Of a DNA stretch of 64,000 bases, positions 17,858 to 26,275 are shown piece by piece. Location of the stretch: positions 1,178,001 through 1,242,000 of the forward strand of contig NZ_CP151802.1 of assembly GCF_038446665.1 (NCBI RefSeq), given 5' to 3'. How positions within the stretch are numbered: the first letter of the stretch is position 1; each line of letters starts with the position of its first letter. Under the pieces are notes generated by a model. It searched no databases. It was not told where the DNA came from and worked only from the letters and a program-made list of their open reading frames with translations. The stretch comes from Lysobacter sp. FW306-1B-D06B. Lineage in GTDB: Bacteria; Pseudomonadota; Gammaproteobacteria; Xanthomonadales; Xanthomonadaceae. A program made the position numbers and the translations under genes.

Positions 17858-18478
17858 ATGAACCACGCAATCGCTGCATCCGCTTCACACGATTCACCCG
17901 CCCGCACCATCGACGACCGCTCCACGCTGCGCGCCAGCGTCGGCTTCGCCGTCGTCATCCTGGCCGGCTTCGGCTTCCTGTATTCGCTCGCGGGCGCGGG
18001 CCTCGGGCGCGTGCTGTTTCCGCACCAGGCCACCGGCAGCATGGTCGAAGTCGACGGCACGCCGCGCGGCTCGGCGCTGGTCGCGCAGCCGTTCGTCGAT
18101 GCGCGCTATTTCCAGCCGCGCCCATCGGCCGGCAACTACGACCCGATGGCCGCCGCCGGCAGCAACCTGGCGCGCAGCAATCCGGACCTGCGCAAGCGCA
18201 TGGACGAACTGCGCCAGCAGGTCGCGCAGCGCGAAGGCATCGCACCCGCGCAGGTGCCCGCCGAGCTGGTCACGATGTCCGGCGGCGGCATGGACCCGCA
18301 CCTGTCGCCCGAAGGCGTGCGCGTGCAGATCGCCCGCGTGGCGAAGGCGCGCGGGCTGAGCGAGGCGCAGGTGAACGCGCTGGTCGCCGGGCATACGGAG
18401 CCGGCGACGTTCGGCGTGCTCGGGCGGCCGCGGGTGAACGTGCTGGAGTTGAATGTGGCGCTGGATCGCGCACGCTGA
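17858..18478 (+). CDS. kdpC: K+-transporting ATPase subunit C
   Basis: A 206-residue protein with one N-terminal membrane span (VGFAVVILAGFGFLYSLAG, around 28-47) and a periplasmic domain with the KdpC hallmarks RYFQPRPSA, YDPMAAAGSN and TMSGGGMDPHLSPEG. It stabilises KdpAB and raises K+ affinity. AAGGA lies about ten bases before the ATG. It is the last structural gene of kdpFABC, followed by a 107-bp near-palindrome before kdpD. Confidence 0.96.
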   Translation: MNHAIAASASHDSPARTIDDRSTLRASVGFAVVILAGFGFLYSLAGAGLGRVLFPHQATGSMVEVDGTPRGSALVAQPFVDARYFQPRPSAGNYDPMAAAGSNLARSNPDLRKRMDELRQQVAQREGIAPAQVPAELVTMSGGGMDPHLSPEGVRVQIARVAKARGLSEAQVNALVAGHTEPATFGVLGRPRVNVLELNVALDRAR

Positions 18479-18506
18479 GGCGTGGCGGATCGCGCAATCT
18501 CACCCT

Positions 18507-18613
18507 GTTCGTCCTGAGCGTAGCGGCGAAGCCGCGAAGTCGAAGGATGGACGGGCCTGGAGCGCTGCCGCCCGCCCGTCCTTCGACTCCGCTTCGCTAC
18601 GCTCAGGACGAAC
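18507..18613. repeat. 107-bp near-palindrome between kdpC and kdpD
   Basis: Left arm GTTCGTCCTGAGCGTAGCGG.. with GAAGTCGAAGGA, and right arm TCCTTCGACT..CGCTACGCTCAGGACGAAC. The arms are almost fully complementary over about 40 bases with a short GC-rich centre. Related half-copies are at 23904-24025. The fold could terminate or stabilise the kdpFABC message before kdpDE. Confidence 0.85.
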
Positions 18614-18717
18614 GGTACAGGCCGGCGCGGAGGTCGGGCCGAGCGCGCCGAACGCCCAGTCCAGAACGCAGGCACCTACTCCGTATGCCGAGCGACGCAA
18701 CCGCAGCCACCATCCAG

Positions 18718-18732
18718 CACAATGCCCGCATG
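18718..18732 (+). promoter_or_regulatory. -10 element of a probable leaderless kdpDE promoter
   Basis: CACAAT at 18718-18723, then GCCCGC, then the kdpD ATG at 18730. The spacing places the transcript start on or next to the start codon. The same layout precedes 57339 and 58901. No Shine-Dalgarno sequence is present. Confidence 0.5.
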
Positions 18733-21366
18733 ACCGATTCCCACGACGCCCGACGCGAGCAGCAGGCCGACGCCCTGATCGGCGAACTCCGGCGCGAAGG
18801 CGCGGGGCGGCTGACGATTTTCCTCGGCGCAGCGCCGGGTGTCGGCAAGACCTACACCATGCTCGCCCGTGCGCGCGAGTTGCAGCGGCGCGGCCTCGAC
18901 GTGGTCGTCGGCATCGTCGAAACGCACGGTCGCGGCGAGACCGCGGCGCTGCTCGACGGACTGGAGCTGCAGCCGCGCAGGCGCGTGGAGTACCTCGGAC
19001 GCGCGCTGGAGGAACTCGACCTCGACGCACTGCTCGCGCGCAAGCCGGCGCTGGCGCTGGTGGACGAACTGGCGCACCGCAATGTGCCCGGCAGTCGCCA
19101 CGAACGCCGCTGGCAGGACGTGGTGGAACTGCTCGACGCCGGCATCGACGTCTATACCACGATCAACATCCAGCACCTGGAAAGCCTCAACGACGTCGTC
19201 CACCGTATCACCGGCATACGGGTGAGCGAGACCGTGCCGGACGCCGTGTTCGACCGGCTGCGCGACATCGTGCTGGTCGACCTGCCGCCGCGCGAGCTGA
19301 TCGAGCGTCTGCAGCAGGGCAAGGTCTACGTGCCCGAGCAGGCGGCGCAGGCGCTGCAGGCGTTCTTCTCGCCGAGCAACCTCACCGCGCTGCGCGAGCT
19401 GGCGATGCAGACCGCCGCCGACCGCGTCGACAGCGATCTGCGCGAGGCGCAGGCCGCGCGCGGATTGCCCGGTGTGCCACTGCGGCGCGGCGTGATGGTG
19501 GCGATCGACGGGCGCGGGCAGTCGGAGTACCTCGTGCGCGTGGCGCGCCGCCTGGCCGAACGCCGCGATGCACCGTGGACGGTCGTCACCGTGCAGGGCA
19601 ACGAGGCTACGGACGACGCGCGACAGCGCGAGCTCGACCGCGCGTTCGCGCTCGCCCGGCGCCTCGGCGGCGATGCGCTGGTGCTGCACGGGAACAACAT
19701 CGTCGATGCGTTGCTGGACCACGGTGCGCGCTCGGGCGCCAGCGCGATCGTGCTCGGCCGCACGCGCGAGCGGCCGGTCGCGCGCATGTTCAACCGCACG
19801 TTGACGCAGCAGCTGATCCAGCGCGGCGCGCATTACGAGCTGACCATCGTCAGCACGCCGGAGGCGCGTGCACGCGCGCGACGCTCCTGGCGCGGCACGG
19901 GCAGCCTGCTCACGCGCAGCGATGCGGCGCTGGCGGTGTTTTCCGCGGCAGCGGCGACCGCGCTGGCGTGGTTCGCCGAACGCTGGATCGGACTGGACGA
20001 CCTGTCGCTGATCTTCATCGTCGCCGTCGTGCTGGTCGCCGCGCGCACGCGCATGACGGCGGCGGTGATCGCCGCGGTGCTGTGCTTCTTCGCCTACAAC
20101 TTCTTTTTCATCGAACCGCGCTTCACGCTGATGATCGGCGCGCGGCAGGGTGCGATCACCGTCGTGCTGTTCCTGATCGCCGCGCTGGTGGCGGGCAGGC
20201 TCGCGTCGAAGCTGCGCATGCAGGTGCTCGCGCTGCGCGCCGCCAACGCGCAGGCGACGGCGTTGCAGACGCTGGGCCGGCAACTGTCCACCGCGGCCGA
20301 CCTGGGCCAGGTGCTGCATGCCGGCCGCGATGCGTTGCGTCGTGCGCTGGACGCGGACGTCGTGCTGCATGCCGGTGCGCAGTCGCTGCACTTCGAAGTG
20401 CTCGACGAAAAGGACCGCGCCGCGGCCGACTGGGCGATGCGTCATCGCCAGGCTTCCGGCCATTTCACCGACACGCTGGCCGGCTCGGACTGGTGGTTCC
20501 TGCCGTTGGCGCTGGGTGAGCGTGAGACCGGCGTGGTCGGCCTGCGTCTGCCCGACGGCACGCGTCTGGGCGCGGAGCAACGCCGACTCGCCGAGGCGAT
20601 GGCCGAGGACATCGCGCAGGCGCTGGTGCGCACGCGCCTGGTCGCCGACCTGGAAGACGCGCGCGTGGGCAGCGAGACCGAGCGATTGCGTTCGGCGTTG
20701 CTGTCGTCGGTGTCGCACGACCTTCGCTCGCCGCTGGCTTCGATCATCGGTTCGGCCAGCAGCCTGGACCATTACGGCGACGCGATGGGCCCGCAGGACC
20801 GGCGCAGCCTGCTCGACACCATCCGCATCGAGGGCGAGCGGCTGGACCGCTACATCCAGAACCTGCTCGACATGACGCGCCTGGGCCACGGCGGCCTCAC
20901 GCTCAATCGCGACTGGATCGGCGTGGACGAGCTGATCGGCTCGGCGGTGACGCGCCTGTCGCGTTACGAGCCGCAGGCGCGTTTCGAGGTGTCGGTGCAG
21001 CCGGAGATGGCGCCGATCTGGGTGCATCCGGCGCTGGTCGAACAAGCGCTGTTCAACGTGCTGGAGAATGCGGCGAAGTTCTCGCCGGGCGGCGAAGCGG
21101 TCGAAGTGGAGGCGCGCGACGTCGACGGCGCGCTGCGCATCGACGTGCGCGACCGCGGCCCGGGCATTCCCGAGGACGAACGCCGGCGCATCTTCGACAT
21201 GTTCTACAGCGTGGAGCGCGGCGACCGCGGGCGGCAGGGCACGGGCCTGGGGCTGGCGATCACGCAGGGCATGATCGGCGCGCACGGCGGCAGCGTGGAG
21301 GCGCTGCCGGGGCCGGGTGGCCGCGGCACGACCATCCGGATTACGCTGCCCCGCCTGGAGCCGTGA
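18730..21366 (+). CDS. kdpD: K+-sensing histidine kinase KdpD
   Basis: An 878-residue kinase. The cytoplasmic KdpD domain has Walker A GAAPGVGKT at 33-41 and LVDELAHRN, then a UspA-like domain, four membrane spans around 400-495, a GAF-like region, the HisKA box SSVSHDLRSP with phospho-acceptor His663, and HATPase motifs (NVLENAAKFSP, DRGPGIP, GTGLGLAI). It senses K+ limitation and phosphorylates KdpE. An in-frame ATG at 18685 would add 15 residues, but 18730 matches the usual N-terminus and a leaderless -10. Confidence 0.95.
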   Translation: MTDSHDARREQQADALIGELRREGAGRLTIFLGAAPGVGKTYTMLARARELQRRGLDVVVGIVETHGRGETAALLDGLELQPRRRVEYLGRALEELDLDALLARKPALALVDELAHRNVPGSRHERRWQDVVELLDAGIDVYTTINIQHLESLNDVVHRITGIRVSETVPDAVFDRLRDIVLVDLPPRELIERLQQGKVYVPEQAAQALQAFFSPSNLTALRELAMQTAADRVDSDLREAQAARGLPGVPLRRGVMVAIDGRGQSEYLVRVARRLAERRDAPWTVVTVQGNEATDDARQRELDRAFALARRLGGDALVLHGNNIVDALLDHGARSGASAIVLGRTRERPVARMFNRTLTQQLIQRGAHYELTIVSTPEARARARRSWRGTGSLLTRSDAALAVFSAAAATALAWFAERWIGLDDLSLIFIVAVVLVAARTRMTAAVIAAVLCFFAYNFFFIEPRFTLMIGARQGAITVVLFLIAALVAGRLASKLRMQVLALRAANAQATALQTLGRQLSTAADLGQVLHAGRDALRRALDADVVLHAGAQSLHFEVLDEKDRAAADWAMRHRQASGHFTDTLAGSDWWFLPLALGERETGVVGLRLPDGTRLGAEQRRLAEAMAEDIAQALVRTRLVADLEDARVGSETERLRSALLSSVSHDLRSPLASIIGSASSLDHYGDAMGPQDRRSLLDTIRIEGERLDRYIQNLLDMTRLGHGGLTLNRDWIGVDELIGSAVTRLSRYEPQARFEVSVQPEMAPIWVHPALVEQALFNVLENAAKFSPGGEAVEVEARDVDGALRIDVRDRGPGIPEDERRRIFDMFYSVERGDRGRQGTGLGLAITQGMIGAHGGSVEALPGPGGRGTTIRITLPRLEP

Positions 21367-21379
21367 ACGCAACGCACCG

Positions 21380-22081
21380 ATGAGCGACCCTTCCGCCACC
21401 ACGCCGCCGCGCATTCTGGTGATCGACGACGAACCGCAGATCCGCCGGTTCCTCGACATCAGCCTGCGCGCGCAGGGCTATGCGGTGGAAACGGCGGAGA
21501 CGGGGCAGGGCGGGTTGGAGGCCTTGGCCGCGCATGGTGCCGACCTTGTGATCCTCGACCTCGGCCTGCCCGATCGCGACGGCCAGCAGGTGCTGCGCGA
21601 ACTGCGCCAGTGGTCGACGGTGCCGGTGATCCTGTTGACCGTTCGATCGCATGAAGCCGAGAAGGTCGCCGGCCTCGACGGCGGCGCGAACGACTACGTC
21701 ACCAAGCCCTTCGGCGCGCAGGAGCTGATGGCGCGCGTGCGCGCGCTGCTGCGCACGCGTGTGACCAGTGCCGAGGCGCCGCCGGTATTCGACGACGGCC
21801 ATCTGCACATCGATCTCGTCCGCCGCGAGGTGACCCTGGACGGTGCCGCAGTGGTGCTGGCGCGCAAGGAGTACGCACTGCTCGCACTGCTGGTGCAGCA
21901 CGCCGGGCGCGTGGTGACGCAGCCGCAGATCCTGCGCGAACTGTGGGGCCCGACGCACCAGGAAGACACACATTACCTGCGCGTGCTGGTCGGCAAGCTG
22001 CGTCACAAACTGCACGACGACGCGGCGCGGCCGCGTTACATCGCGACCGAGCCGGGTGTCGGGCTGAAGTTCATCGCCTAG
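21380..22081 (+). CDS. kdpE: Response regulator KdpE (OmpR/PhoB type)
   Basis: A 233-residue regulator. The receiver has DDE at 16-18, phospho-acceptor Asp60 in LVILDLGLPDRDG and Lys in NDYVTKPF. The characteristic LLTVRSHEAEKV is typical of KdpE. The C-terminal winged helix carries LARKEYALLALLVQHAGRVVTQ and ends in a YIATEPGVGLKF hairpin. It starts 13 bases after kdpD and is surely cotranscribed. It should activate the kdpFABC promoter, for which the repeats at 12754-12806 are the best candidate site. Confidence 0.95.
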   Translation: MSDPSATTPPRILVIDDEPQIRRFLDISLRAQGYAVETAETGQGGLEALAAHGADLVILDLGLPDRDGQQVLRELRQWSTVPVILLTVRSHEAEKVAGLDGGANDYVTKPFGAQELMARVRALLRTRVTSAEAPPVFDDGHLHIDLVRREVTLDGAAVVLARKEYALLALLVQHAGRVVTQPQILRELWGPTHQEDTHYLRVLVGKLRHKLHDDAARPRYIATEPGVGLKFIA

Positions 22082-22095
22082 GACGGATCGGACGC

Positions 22096-22254
22096 TTACG
22101 TCCACGCCTGCAGCGGCGCTTTCCCGAGCGAACCGGTGGCGTTCGGCGACGCATCCTGCAACGGCGCGGCCTGCCGGCTGTTCAAGTACAGGTAGCCGGC
22201 CAGGGCGACGATGAGGATGGCCGCCATCAGGAAGAAGATCTGGCGTCTGTTCAT
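22096..22254 (-). CDS. Small single-span membrane protein, unknown function
   Basis: A 52-residue frame beginning MNRRQIFFLMAAILIVALAG, one hydrophobic span followed by a short polar tail. It ends 14 bases from the convergent kdpE stop. There is no clear ribosome-binding site, and the family is not recognised. The hydrophobic pattern after a positively charged start is what a real small membrane protein or signal-anchored peptide looks like, but the length makes this uncertain. Confidence 0.5.
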   Translation of the reverse strand: MNRRQIFFLMAAILIVALAGYLYLNSRQAAPLQDASPNATGSLGKAPLQAWT

Positions 22255-22267
22255 CGGCCCGCTTCGC

Positions 22268-22453
22268 TCAGCGTCGCCTCTGGTCACCGCGATCGCCCTG
22301 TCCGGACGGTACGGTGGTGTCGGATGAGCGCTTGCGGTCCTGCGAGAGGGATCGACCGACGTCGTCGGATTCCTTGAAACGTCCCTTCTCGTCGCGACGC
22401 ACGTAGCGCTTGTCGCCATTGGGGGAGATGAGTTCGCGCTTGCTCGACGCCAT
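22268..22453 (-). CDS. Small conserved basic protein (KRYVRRDEKGRFKES family)
   Basis: A 61-residue, very hydrophilic protein with the pattern GDKRYVRRDEKGRFKES followed by DDVGRSLSQDRK and a GQGDRGD tail. This matches a small, widely conserved proteobacterial family of unknown function. Its similarity to families annotated elsewhere supports it as a true gene despite its size. The ATG is at 22453. The next gene on the same strand is 13 bases away. No catalytic motif is visible, and a nucleic-acid or ribosome-associated role is only a guess from charge. Confidence 0.75.
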   Translation of the reverse strand: MASSKRELISPNGDKRYVRRDEKGRFKESDDVGRSLSQDRKRSSDTTVPSGQGDRGDQRRR

Positions 22454-22601
22454 CGGCCTGGGTCTCCACGGTGGTGTGGCTGCATGCTCGTGGGGCGCGG
22501 GTTAAGGCCGGGCGAATGCGTGCATCGTTAACGCGTTCGACGTGATTGCGTCACGGTGCCTTCACCATGAACGCACGGTTTCGCGCGAGTCGATCGCGAC
22601 G

Positions 22602-23033
22602 TCAGGGCTTCGCGGGTGCGGTGCGTTTGCGATAGACGACGAGGATGACGAGGTCTTCCTCACCGCGCTGCGCCAGCGCGTGCGTGCTGCCGTCGCGCGT
22701 GAGGATGGCATCGCCGGCCGCGACCTCGCGGCGCGCTCCGTCGAGCAGCAGTTCGCCGCGGCCGGAGAGCACATAGTAGATCTCGTCCTTGTCGTTGCGG
22801 TGCTCGCCGATGGTCGCGCCTTTGTGCAGTGCGCGCTGGCGGAAGACGATGTCGAAACCTTGCGCGTCCTCGAAGAACGGGTACGCGGTGGTCGTGCCCT
22901 TGCCCTCGTGCGGGCCGGGTTGCTGCACGGCGACGTCGCGGGCATTTTCGACGTAGGAGTCGCGGCGCGGTTCTGCGGCGTGCGTCGCGGCGCAGGCGGT
23001 CGACAGGAGGATGCTGGCGGCGATGCGGATCAT
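22602..23033 (-). CDS. Exported cupin-domain protein
   Basis: A 143-residue protein with a signal peptide ending near ATHAAEP (residue 20), then a single cupin. The first motif GATIGEHRNDKDEIYYVLSGRG provides His and Glu metal ligands, and the second motif GDAILTRDGSTHAL another His. GGAG precedes the ATG at 23033. It lies 67 bases after kduD on the same strand. KdgF, the cupin that linearises unsaturated galacturonate in pectin catabolism, has a similar fold, so a periplasmic KdgF-like role is possible but not proven. Confidence 0.8.
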   Translation of the reverse strand: MIRIAASILLSTACAATHAAEPRRDSYVENARDVAVQQPGPHEGKGTTTAYPFFEDAQGFDIVFRQRALHKGATIGEHRNDKDEIYYVLSGRGELLLDGARREVAAGDAILTRDGSTHALAQRGEEDLVILVVYRKRTAPAKP

Positions 23034-23063
23034 GGCGTTTACTCCACTCCCTTGCTCTTCGCT

Positions 23064-23085
23064 CCTCCCCTGCAAGCAGGGGAGG
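23064..23085. repeat. Perfect hairpin between kduD and the cupin gene
   Basis: CCTCCCCTGC-AA-GCAGGGGAGG, a 10-bp perfect stem matching the right half of the element at 13708-13831. It could terminate or stabilise the kduD transcript. Confidence 0.75.
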
Positions 23086-23100
23086 ATTCACGGCGTCACA

Positions 23101-23856
23101 TCACCGCGCCAGCCAGCCGCCATCCACCGGCAGGATCGCGCCGTTGACGTAATCCGACGCGCGCGAAGCGAGAAACACCGCCGCACCGCCCAGATCGGCC
23201 GGCGTGCCCCAGCGAGCCGCCGGAATGCGCCCGAGGATCTCCGCGCTGCGCTGTTCGTCGGCGCGCAGTTGCGCGGTGTTGTCGGTGGCCATGTAACCCG
23301 GGGCGATCGCGTTGACGTTGATGCCCTTGCTGGCCCACTCGTTGGCGAGCAGCCGCGTGATGCCCGCGATGCCGCTCTTGCTGGCGGTGTACGACGGCAC
23401 GCGGATGCCGCCCTGGAACGACAGCATCGAGGCGATGTTGACGATCTTGCCGCCGCCGTTGGCGATCATCTGCCGGCCGGCCGCCTGCGCCATGAAGAAC
23501 GCGCCCTTGATGTTGACGTTCATGACGTCGTCCCAGTCCTTCTCGGTGAAATCCACCGCGTCGGCGCGGCGGATCAGGCCGGCGTTGTTGACCAGGATGT
23601 GCAGGCCGCCCAGGCCTTCGACCGTTTCGCGCACGACGCGGTCGATCGGCTCCAGGCTCGACAGGTTCGCCTCGATGGCGACGAAGCGGCGGCCGAGCGC
23701 GCGCACCTTCGCTTCGGTCTCCGTCGGCGGCGCGATGCCGGCAGCGGCGATGTCCGCGCCGGCTTCGGCCAGTGCGAGCGCGATGCCCTGGCCCAGGCCG
23801 GTGTTGGCGCCGGTGACCAGCGCGACCTTGCCTTGGAGACTGAACGGATTGGCCAT
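23101..23856 (-). CDS. kduD: 2-dehydro-3-deoxy-D-gluconate 5-dehydrogenase KduD
   Basis: A 251-residue SDR with TGANTGLGQGIA, NNAGLIRR, and SYTASKSGIAG for the Tyr-Lys pair. NNAGLIRRADAVDF and the GGIRVPSYTASK block are typical of KduD, which interconverts 2,5-diketo-3-deoxygluconate and KDG. AAGGGGAAG located before the ATG at 23856 selects that start over the ATG at 23874. It follows kduI on the same strand, giving the standard two-step branch of pectin breakdown. Confidence 0.93.
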   Translation of the reverse strand: MANPFSLQGKVALVTGANTGLGQGIALALAEAGADIAAAGIAPPTETEAKVRALGRRFVAIEANLSSLEPIDRVVRETVEGLGGLHILVNNAGLIRRADAVDFTEKDWDDVMNVNIKGAFFMAQAAGRQMIANGGGKIVNIASMLSFQGGIRVPSYTASKSGIAGITRLLANEWASKGINVNAIAPGYMATDNTAQLRADEQRSAEILGRIPAARWGTPADLGGAAVFLASRASDYVNGAILPVDGGWLAR

Positions 23857-23903
23857 GAAAACTTCCCCTTTCAATGCAATGGATGATCGCGCGCAAGACG
23901 ATC

Positions 23904-24025
23904 TTCGTCCCGGGCGTGGCGAAGCGAAGTCGAAGGACTGCCAGGCACCGCTCCGTTCATCCTTCGACTTCGGCGCTGTGCGCCTACGCTCAGGACGAAC
24001 GGACGCCCGCTTTCGCGGGCATGAC
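23904..24025. repeat. Inverted repeat pair between kduI and kduD
   Basis: Contains GCGAAGTCGAAGGACTG and, inverted, CATCCTTCGACTTCG..CTACGCTCAGGACGAACGG (same family as 18507-18613), followed by a CGCCCGC-TTTC-GCGGGC-ATGAC hairpin. It fills the 175-bp gap inside the kduI-kduD unit. Confidence 0.8.
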
Positions 24026-24031
24026 GCGGGT

Positions 24032-24877
24032 TCACTTGAGCTGGCAGATGTCCAGCTGGTTCATGTCGGTGTAGTCCAGGTTCTCGCCGCCCATGGCCCA
24101 GATGAAGCAGTAGTTCTTCGTGCCCGAGCCCATGTGGATGGACCACGGCGGCGACACCACGGCCTCGTCGTTGGCGATGACCAGGTGGCGCATGTCGGCC
24201 GGATCGCCCATGAAGTGCATGACGCGCTGGTCGCCCAGGTCGAAGTAGAAATAGACCTCCGAACGGCGATCGTGCAGGTGCGGCGGCATCGTGTTCCACA
24301 CGCTGCCCGGCTTGAGGATGGTCAGGCCCAGCAGCAGCTGGCAGCTCTTCACCGTCGCCGGGACGATGTACTGGTAGATCGTGCGCTCGTTCGACGTCTC
24401 CAGCGCGCCGCGCTCCAGCGGCACGGCCTGCGAGATGGAGATGTGCTTGGCCTCGAAGCGCGCATGCGCCGGCGTGGACGCGAGGTAGAACTTGGCGGGA
24501 TTGGCGGCGTCGTTCGACGCGAACTGCACGTCGCTGCTGCCCATCGGCACGTAAAGGCCGTCCTTGGGCTCCAGCGTGTAAGCGGTGCCGTCGACCGTCA
24601 CCGAGCCCGTGCCCGTGCCGACGTTGACGATGCCCAGTTCGCGGCGTTCCAGGAACGGCTTGCCGGCGGCGGAGGCCGGCTCGGTCTGCTGCGGCAGCGA
24701 GACGGGCGCGGTCGTCGGCGCGGCGCCGCCGATCACGAAGCGCTCGTTGTGCGAGTAGTTCAGGACCACCTGGCCCGGCACGAACAGGCCGTCGATGAGG
24801 TAGCGCTCGCGCAGCTGGTCGTTGCTGGCGCCGGCCATCATGTCCGGGTGGGTGGCGTGGTAGGTCTTGCGGAACAT
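24032..24877 (-). CDS. kduI: 5-dehydro-4-deoxy-D-glucuronate isomerase KduI
   Basis: A 281-residue cupin-fold isomerase, the usual family length (about 278). The zinc site is seen in [18 protein letters not shown] (two His and the Glu), with a further His in [11 protein letters not shown]. It converts 5-keto-4-deoxyuronate to 2,5-diketo-3-deoxygluconate in the cytoplasm. CCGGAGAGG precedes the ATG at 24877. An operator-like motif and a plausible promoter lie about 60-90 bases upstream. kduD follows. Confidence 0.95.
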   Translation of the reverse strand: MFRKTYHATHPDMMAGASNDQLRERYLIDGLFVPGQVVLNYSHNERFVIGGAAPTTAPVSLPQQTEPASAAGKPFLERRELGIVNVGTGTGSVTVDGTAYTLEPKDGLYVPMGSSDVQFASNDAANPAKFYLASTPAHARFEAKHISISQAVPLERGALETSNERTIYQYIVPATVKSCQLLLGLTILKPGSVWNTMPPHLHDRRSEVYFYFDLGDQRVMHFMGDPADMRHLVIANDEAVVSPPWSIHMGSGTKNYCFIWAMGGENLDYTDMNQLDICQLK

Positions 24878-24934
24878 CGGGCCTCTCCGGTGGTTCGGGC
24901 CAGTGCGGACGGCGCCTGGCGGGGTCATGAGGCG

Positions 24935-24965
24935 ATGATAGCCGGGTTTTGGTAACCGGTGTCAA
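24935..24965 (-). promoter_or_regulatory. kduI promoter with overlapping KdgR-type operator
   Basis: On the minus strand, TTGACA (24965-24960) and TATCAT (24940-24935) are 19 bases apart. The motif GGTAACCGGTGTCA (plus strand 24951-24964) covers the -35 end and spacer, a position suited to repression by the LacI-type regulator encoded at 25129-26229. Confidence 0.6.
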
Positions 24966-24990
24966 AAGGGGTTGGCCATGGCACGCTTGT

Positions 24991-25126
24991 CCCTTCTCCC
25001 CTTGCGGGAGAAGGTGCCAAAAAGGCGGAAGAGGGGCGCGCGTAGCGCGTGCCTTTACAAGAGGTCCCACCCCTCAACCTGGCCGCCTCCGGCGGCCTGT
25101 CCCTCTCCCGCAAGGGGAGAGGGGGC
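24991..25126. repeat. Two REP-like hairpins in inverted order downstream of the LacI-type gene
   Basis: CCCTTCTCCCCTTGCGGGAGAAGG at the left and CCCTCTCCCGCAAGGGGAGAGGG at the right flank a GCGCGCGTAGCGCG and GGCCGCCTCCGGCGGCC hairpin. It lies between the stop of the regulator and the kduI promoter on the same strand and may insulate them. Confidence 0.8.
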
Positions 25127-25128
25127 GC

Positions 25129-26229
25129 TCAGACCTTCGGCCGCTGACTCGAATCGCGCACGACCAGGTGCGGCGTCACGGTGCGCGGCGCGGCGGGCGG
25201 CTCGGCCGATGCGGCCGGTTCGTCGGACAGCAGCATCTGCGCGGCCATGTGGCCCAGGTCGCGGATCGGCGAGTGGATCGTGGTCAGCGCCGGCCACAGC
25301 TGCGACGCCAGCGGGCTGTCGTCGTAGCCGACCACCGACAGATCGCCGGGAATCGACAGCCCCCGCCGCATCGCCGCCTTGTACACGCCGGCGGCCATTT
25401 CGTCGTTGCAGGCGAAGATGGCGGTCGGGCGCGGCGATTTGGCGAGCAGGTACTCCGCACCGGCCACGCCCGAATCGAACGTGTAGCCGCCTTCGTAGAT
25501 GTAATCCGGCGACAGCTCGATGCCGCGCGCGTCCAGGCCGCCCAGGAAACCGCCGCCGCGCTCGACGGTGGAACGGTAACGGCGCGGGCCGGTGATCAGG
25601 CCAATGATGCGATGGCCCAGGGATTCAAGGTAATTCGCCGCTTCCGTGCCGGCCTGGCGGTCGTGCGTGACGACCATGCTCGCGGCCTGGTCCAGCGGAA
25701 TGGAGGCGATGCGCACGTAACGCACGCCGATTTCGCGCAACGCCGTGGCGAGCTGCTCGTCCTCCGACACGCGCGGAATCAGGATCACGCCGTGCAGCTT
25801 CTGCTGCTGGGCGAAGCGGCGCACGCTCTCGATGTAATCCTCCTTGGAGGAATCGCACGGGTGCACCACCAGCTCGTAGCCCGAATCGCGCAGCGCGTCG
25901 AGCGCGCCGTACTGCATGTTCACGATGAACTGCGCGGTCGGGTTGTCGTACACCAGCCCGATCAGGAACGAGCGCCGGAAGGCCAGCCCGCGCGCCTGCG
26001 GGTCGGGCACGTAGCCCAGCTGCTTCATCAGCGCGAGCACTTTCTCGCGCGTCTCCGGATGCACCAGCGGCGAGTTGTTGATCACGCGCGAGACGGTCTT
26101 CTTCGACACGCCGGTGAGCCGCGCGATGTCGTTGATCGTCGCCTTGCCCGTCAGCGTCACGTCCTCCGGCGCGGGCAGCGGCGAGGTGGCGGAGCGGGAA
26201 CGGCGGGAGCGCGGCGCGGGTTCGGTCAT
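25129..26229 (-). CDS. LacI family regulator, probable pectin (KdgR-like) repressor
   Basis: A 366-residue LacI-family protein. After a basic 27-residue extension comes the DNA-binding headpiece ATINDIARLTGVSKKTVSRVINN (28-50) and hinge region, then a periplasmic-binding-protein-like sensor (SFLIGLVYDN near 90, FACNDEMAAGVYKA, VVGYDDSPLASQLWPALTTI). It lies inside the kduI/TRAP cluster, so it most likely controls pectin genes in response to KDG or a related intermediate. In Xanthomonadales KdgR is of this LacI type, unlike the IclR-type KdgR of enterics. Operator candidates are at 24951, 29982, 37930 and 38058. Confidence 0.88.
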   Translation of the reverse strand: MTEPAPRSRRSRSATSPLPAPEDVTLTGKATINDIARLTGVSKKTVSRVINNSPLVHPETREKVLALMKQLGYVPDPQARGLAFRRSFLIGLVYDNPTAQFIVNMQYGALDALRDSGYELVVHPCDSSKEDYIESVRRFAQQQKLHGVILIPRVSEDEQLATALREIGVRYVRIASIPLDQAASMVVTHDRQAGTEAANYLESLGHRIIGLITGPRRYRSTVERGGGFLGGLDARGIELSPDYIYEGGYTFDSGVAGAEYLLAKSPRPTAIFACNDEMAAGVYKAAMRRGLSIPGDLSVVGYDDSPLASQLWPALTTIHSPIRDLGHMAAQMLLSDEPAASAEPPAAPRTVTPHLVVRDSSQRPKV

Positions 26230-26275
26230 GCCGGCAATTCTAGCCGCCCGCCGGGTTCGCGCCCGCCCCGGGCCC

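Noticed and set aside
14348..17866. An antisense open frame of about 1170 codons opposite kdpA and kdpB
   Set aside because: It mirrors two certain genes, its composition (runs of Arg, His, Gln) is that of an antisense shadow, and no domain or ribosome-binding site is seen.
18676..21459. A 927-codon frame opposite kdpD
   Set aside because: Antisense shadow with the same low-complexity composition. kdpD is unambiguous.
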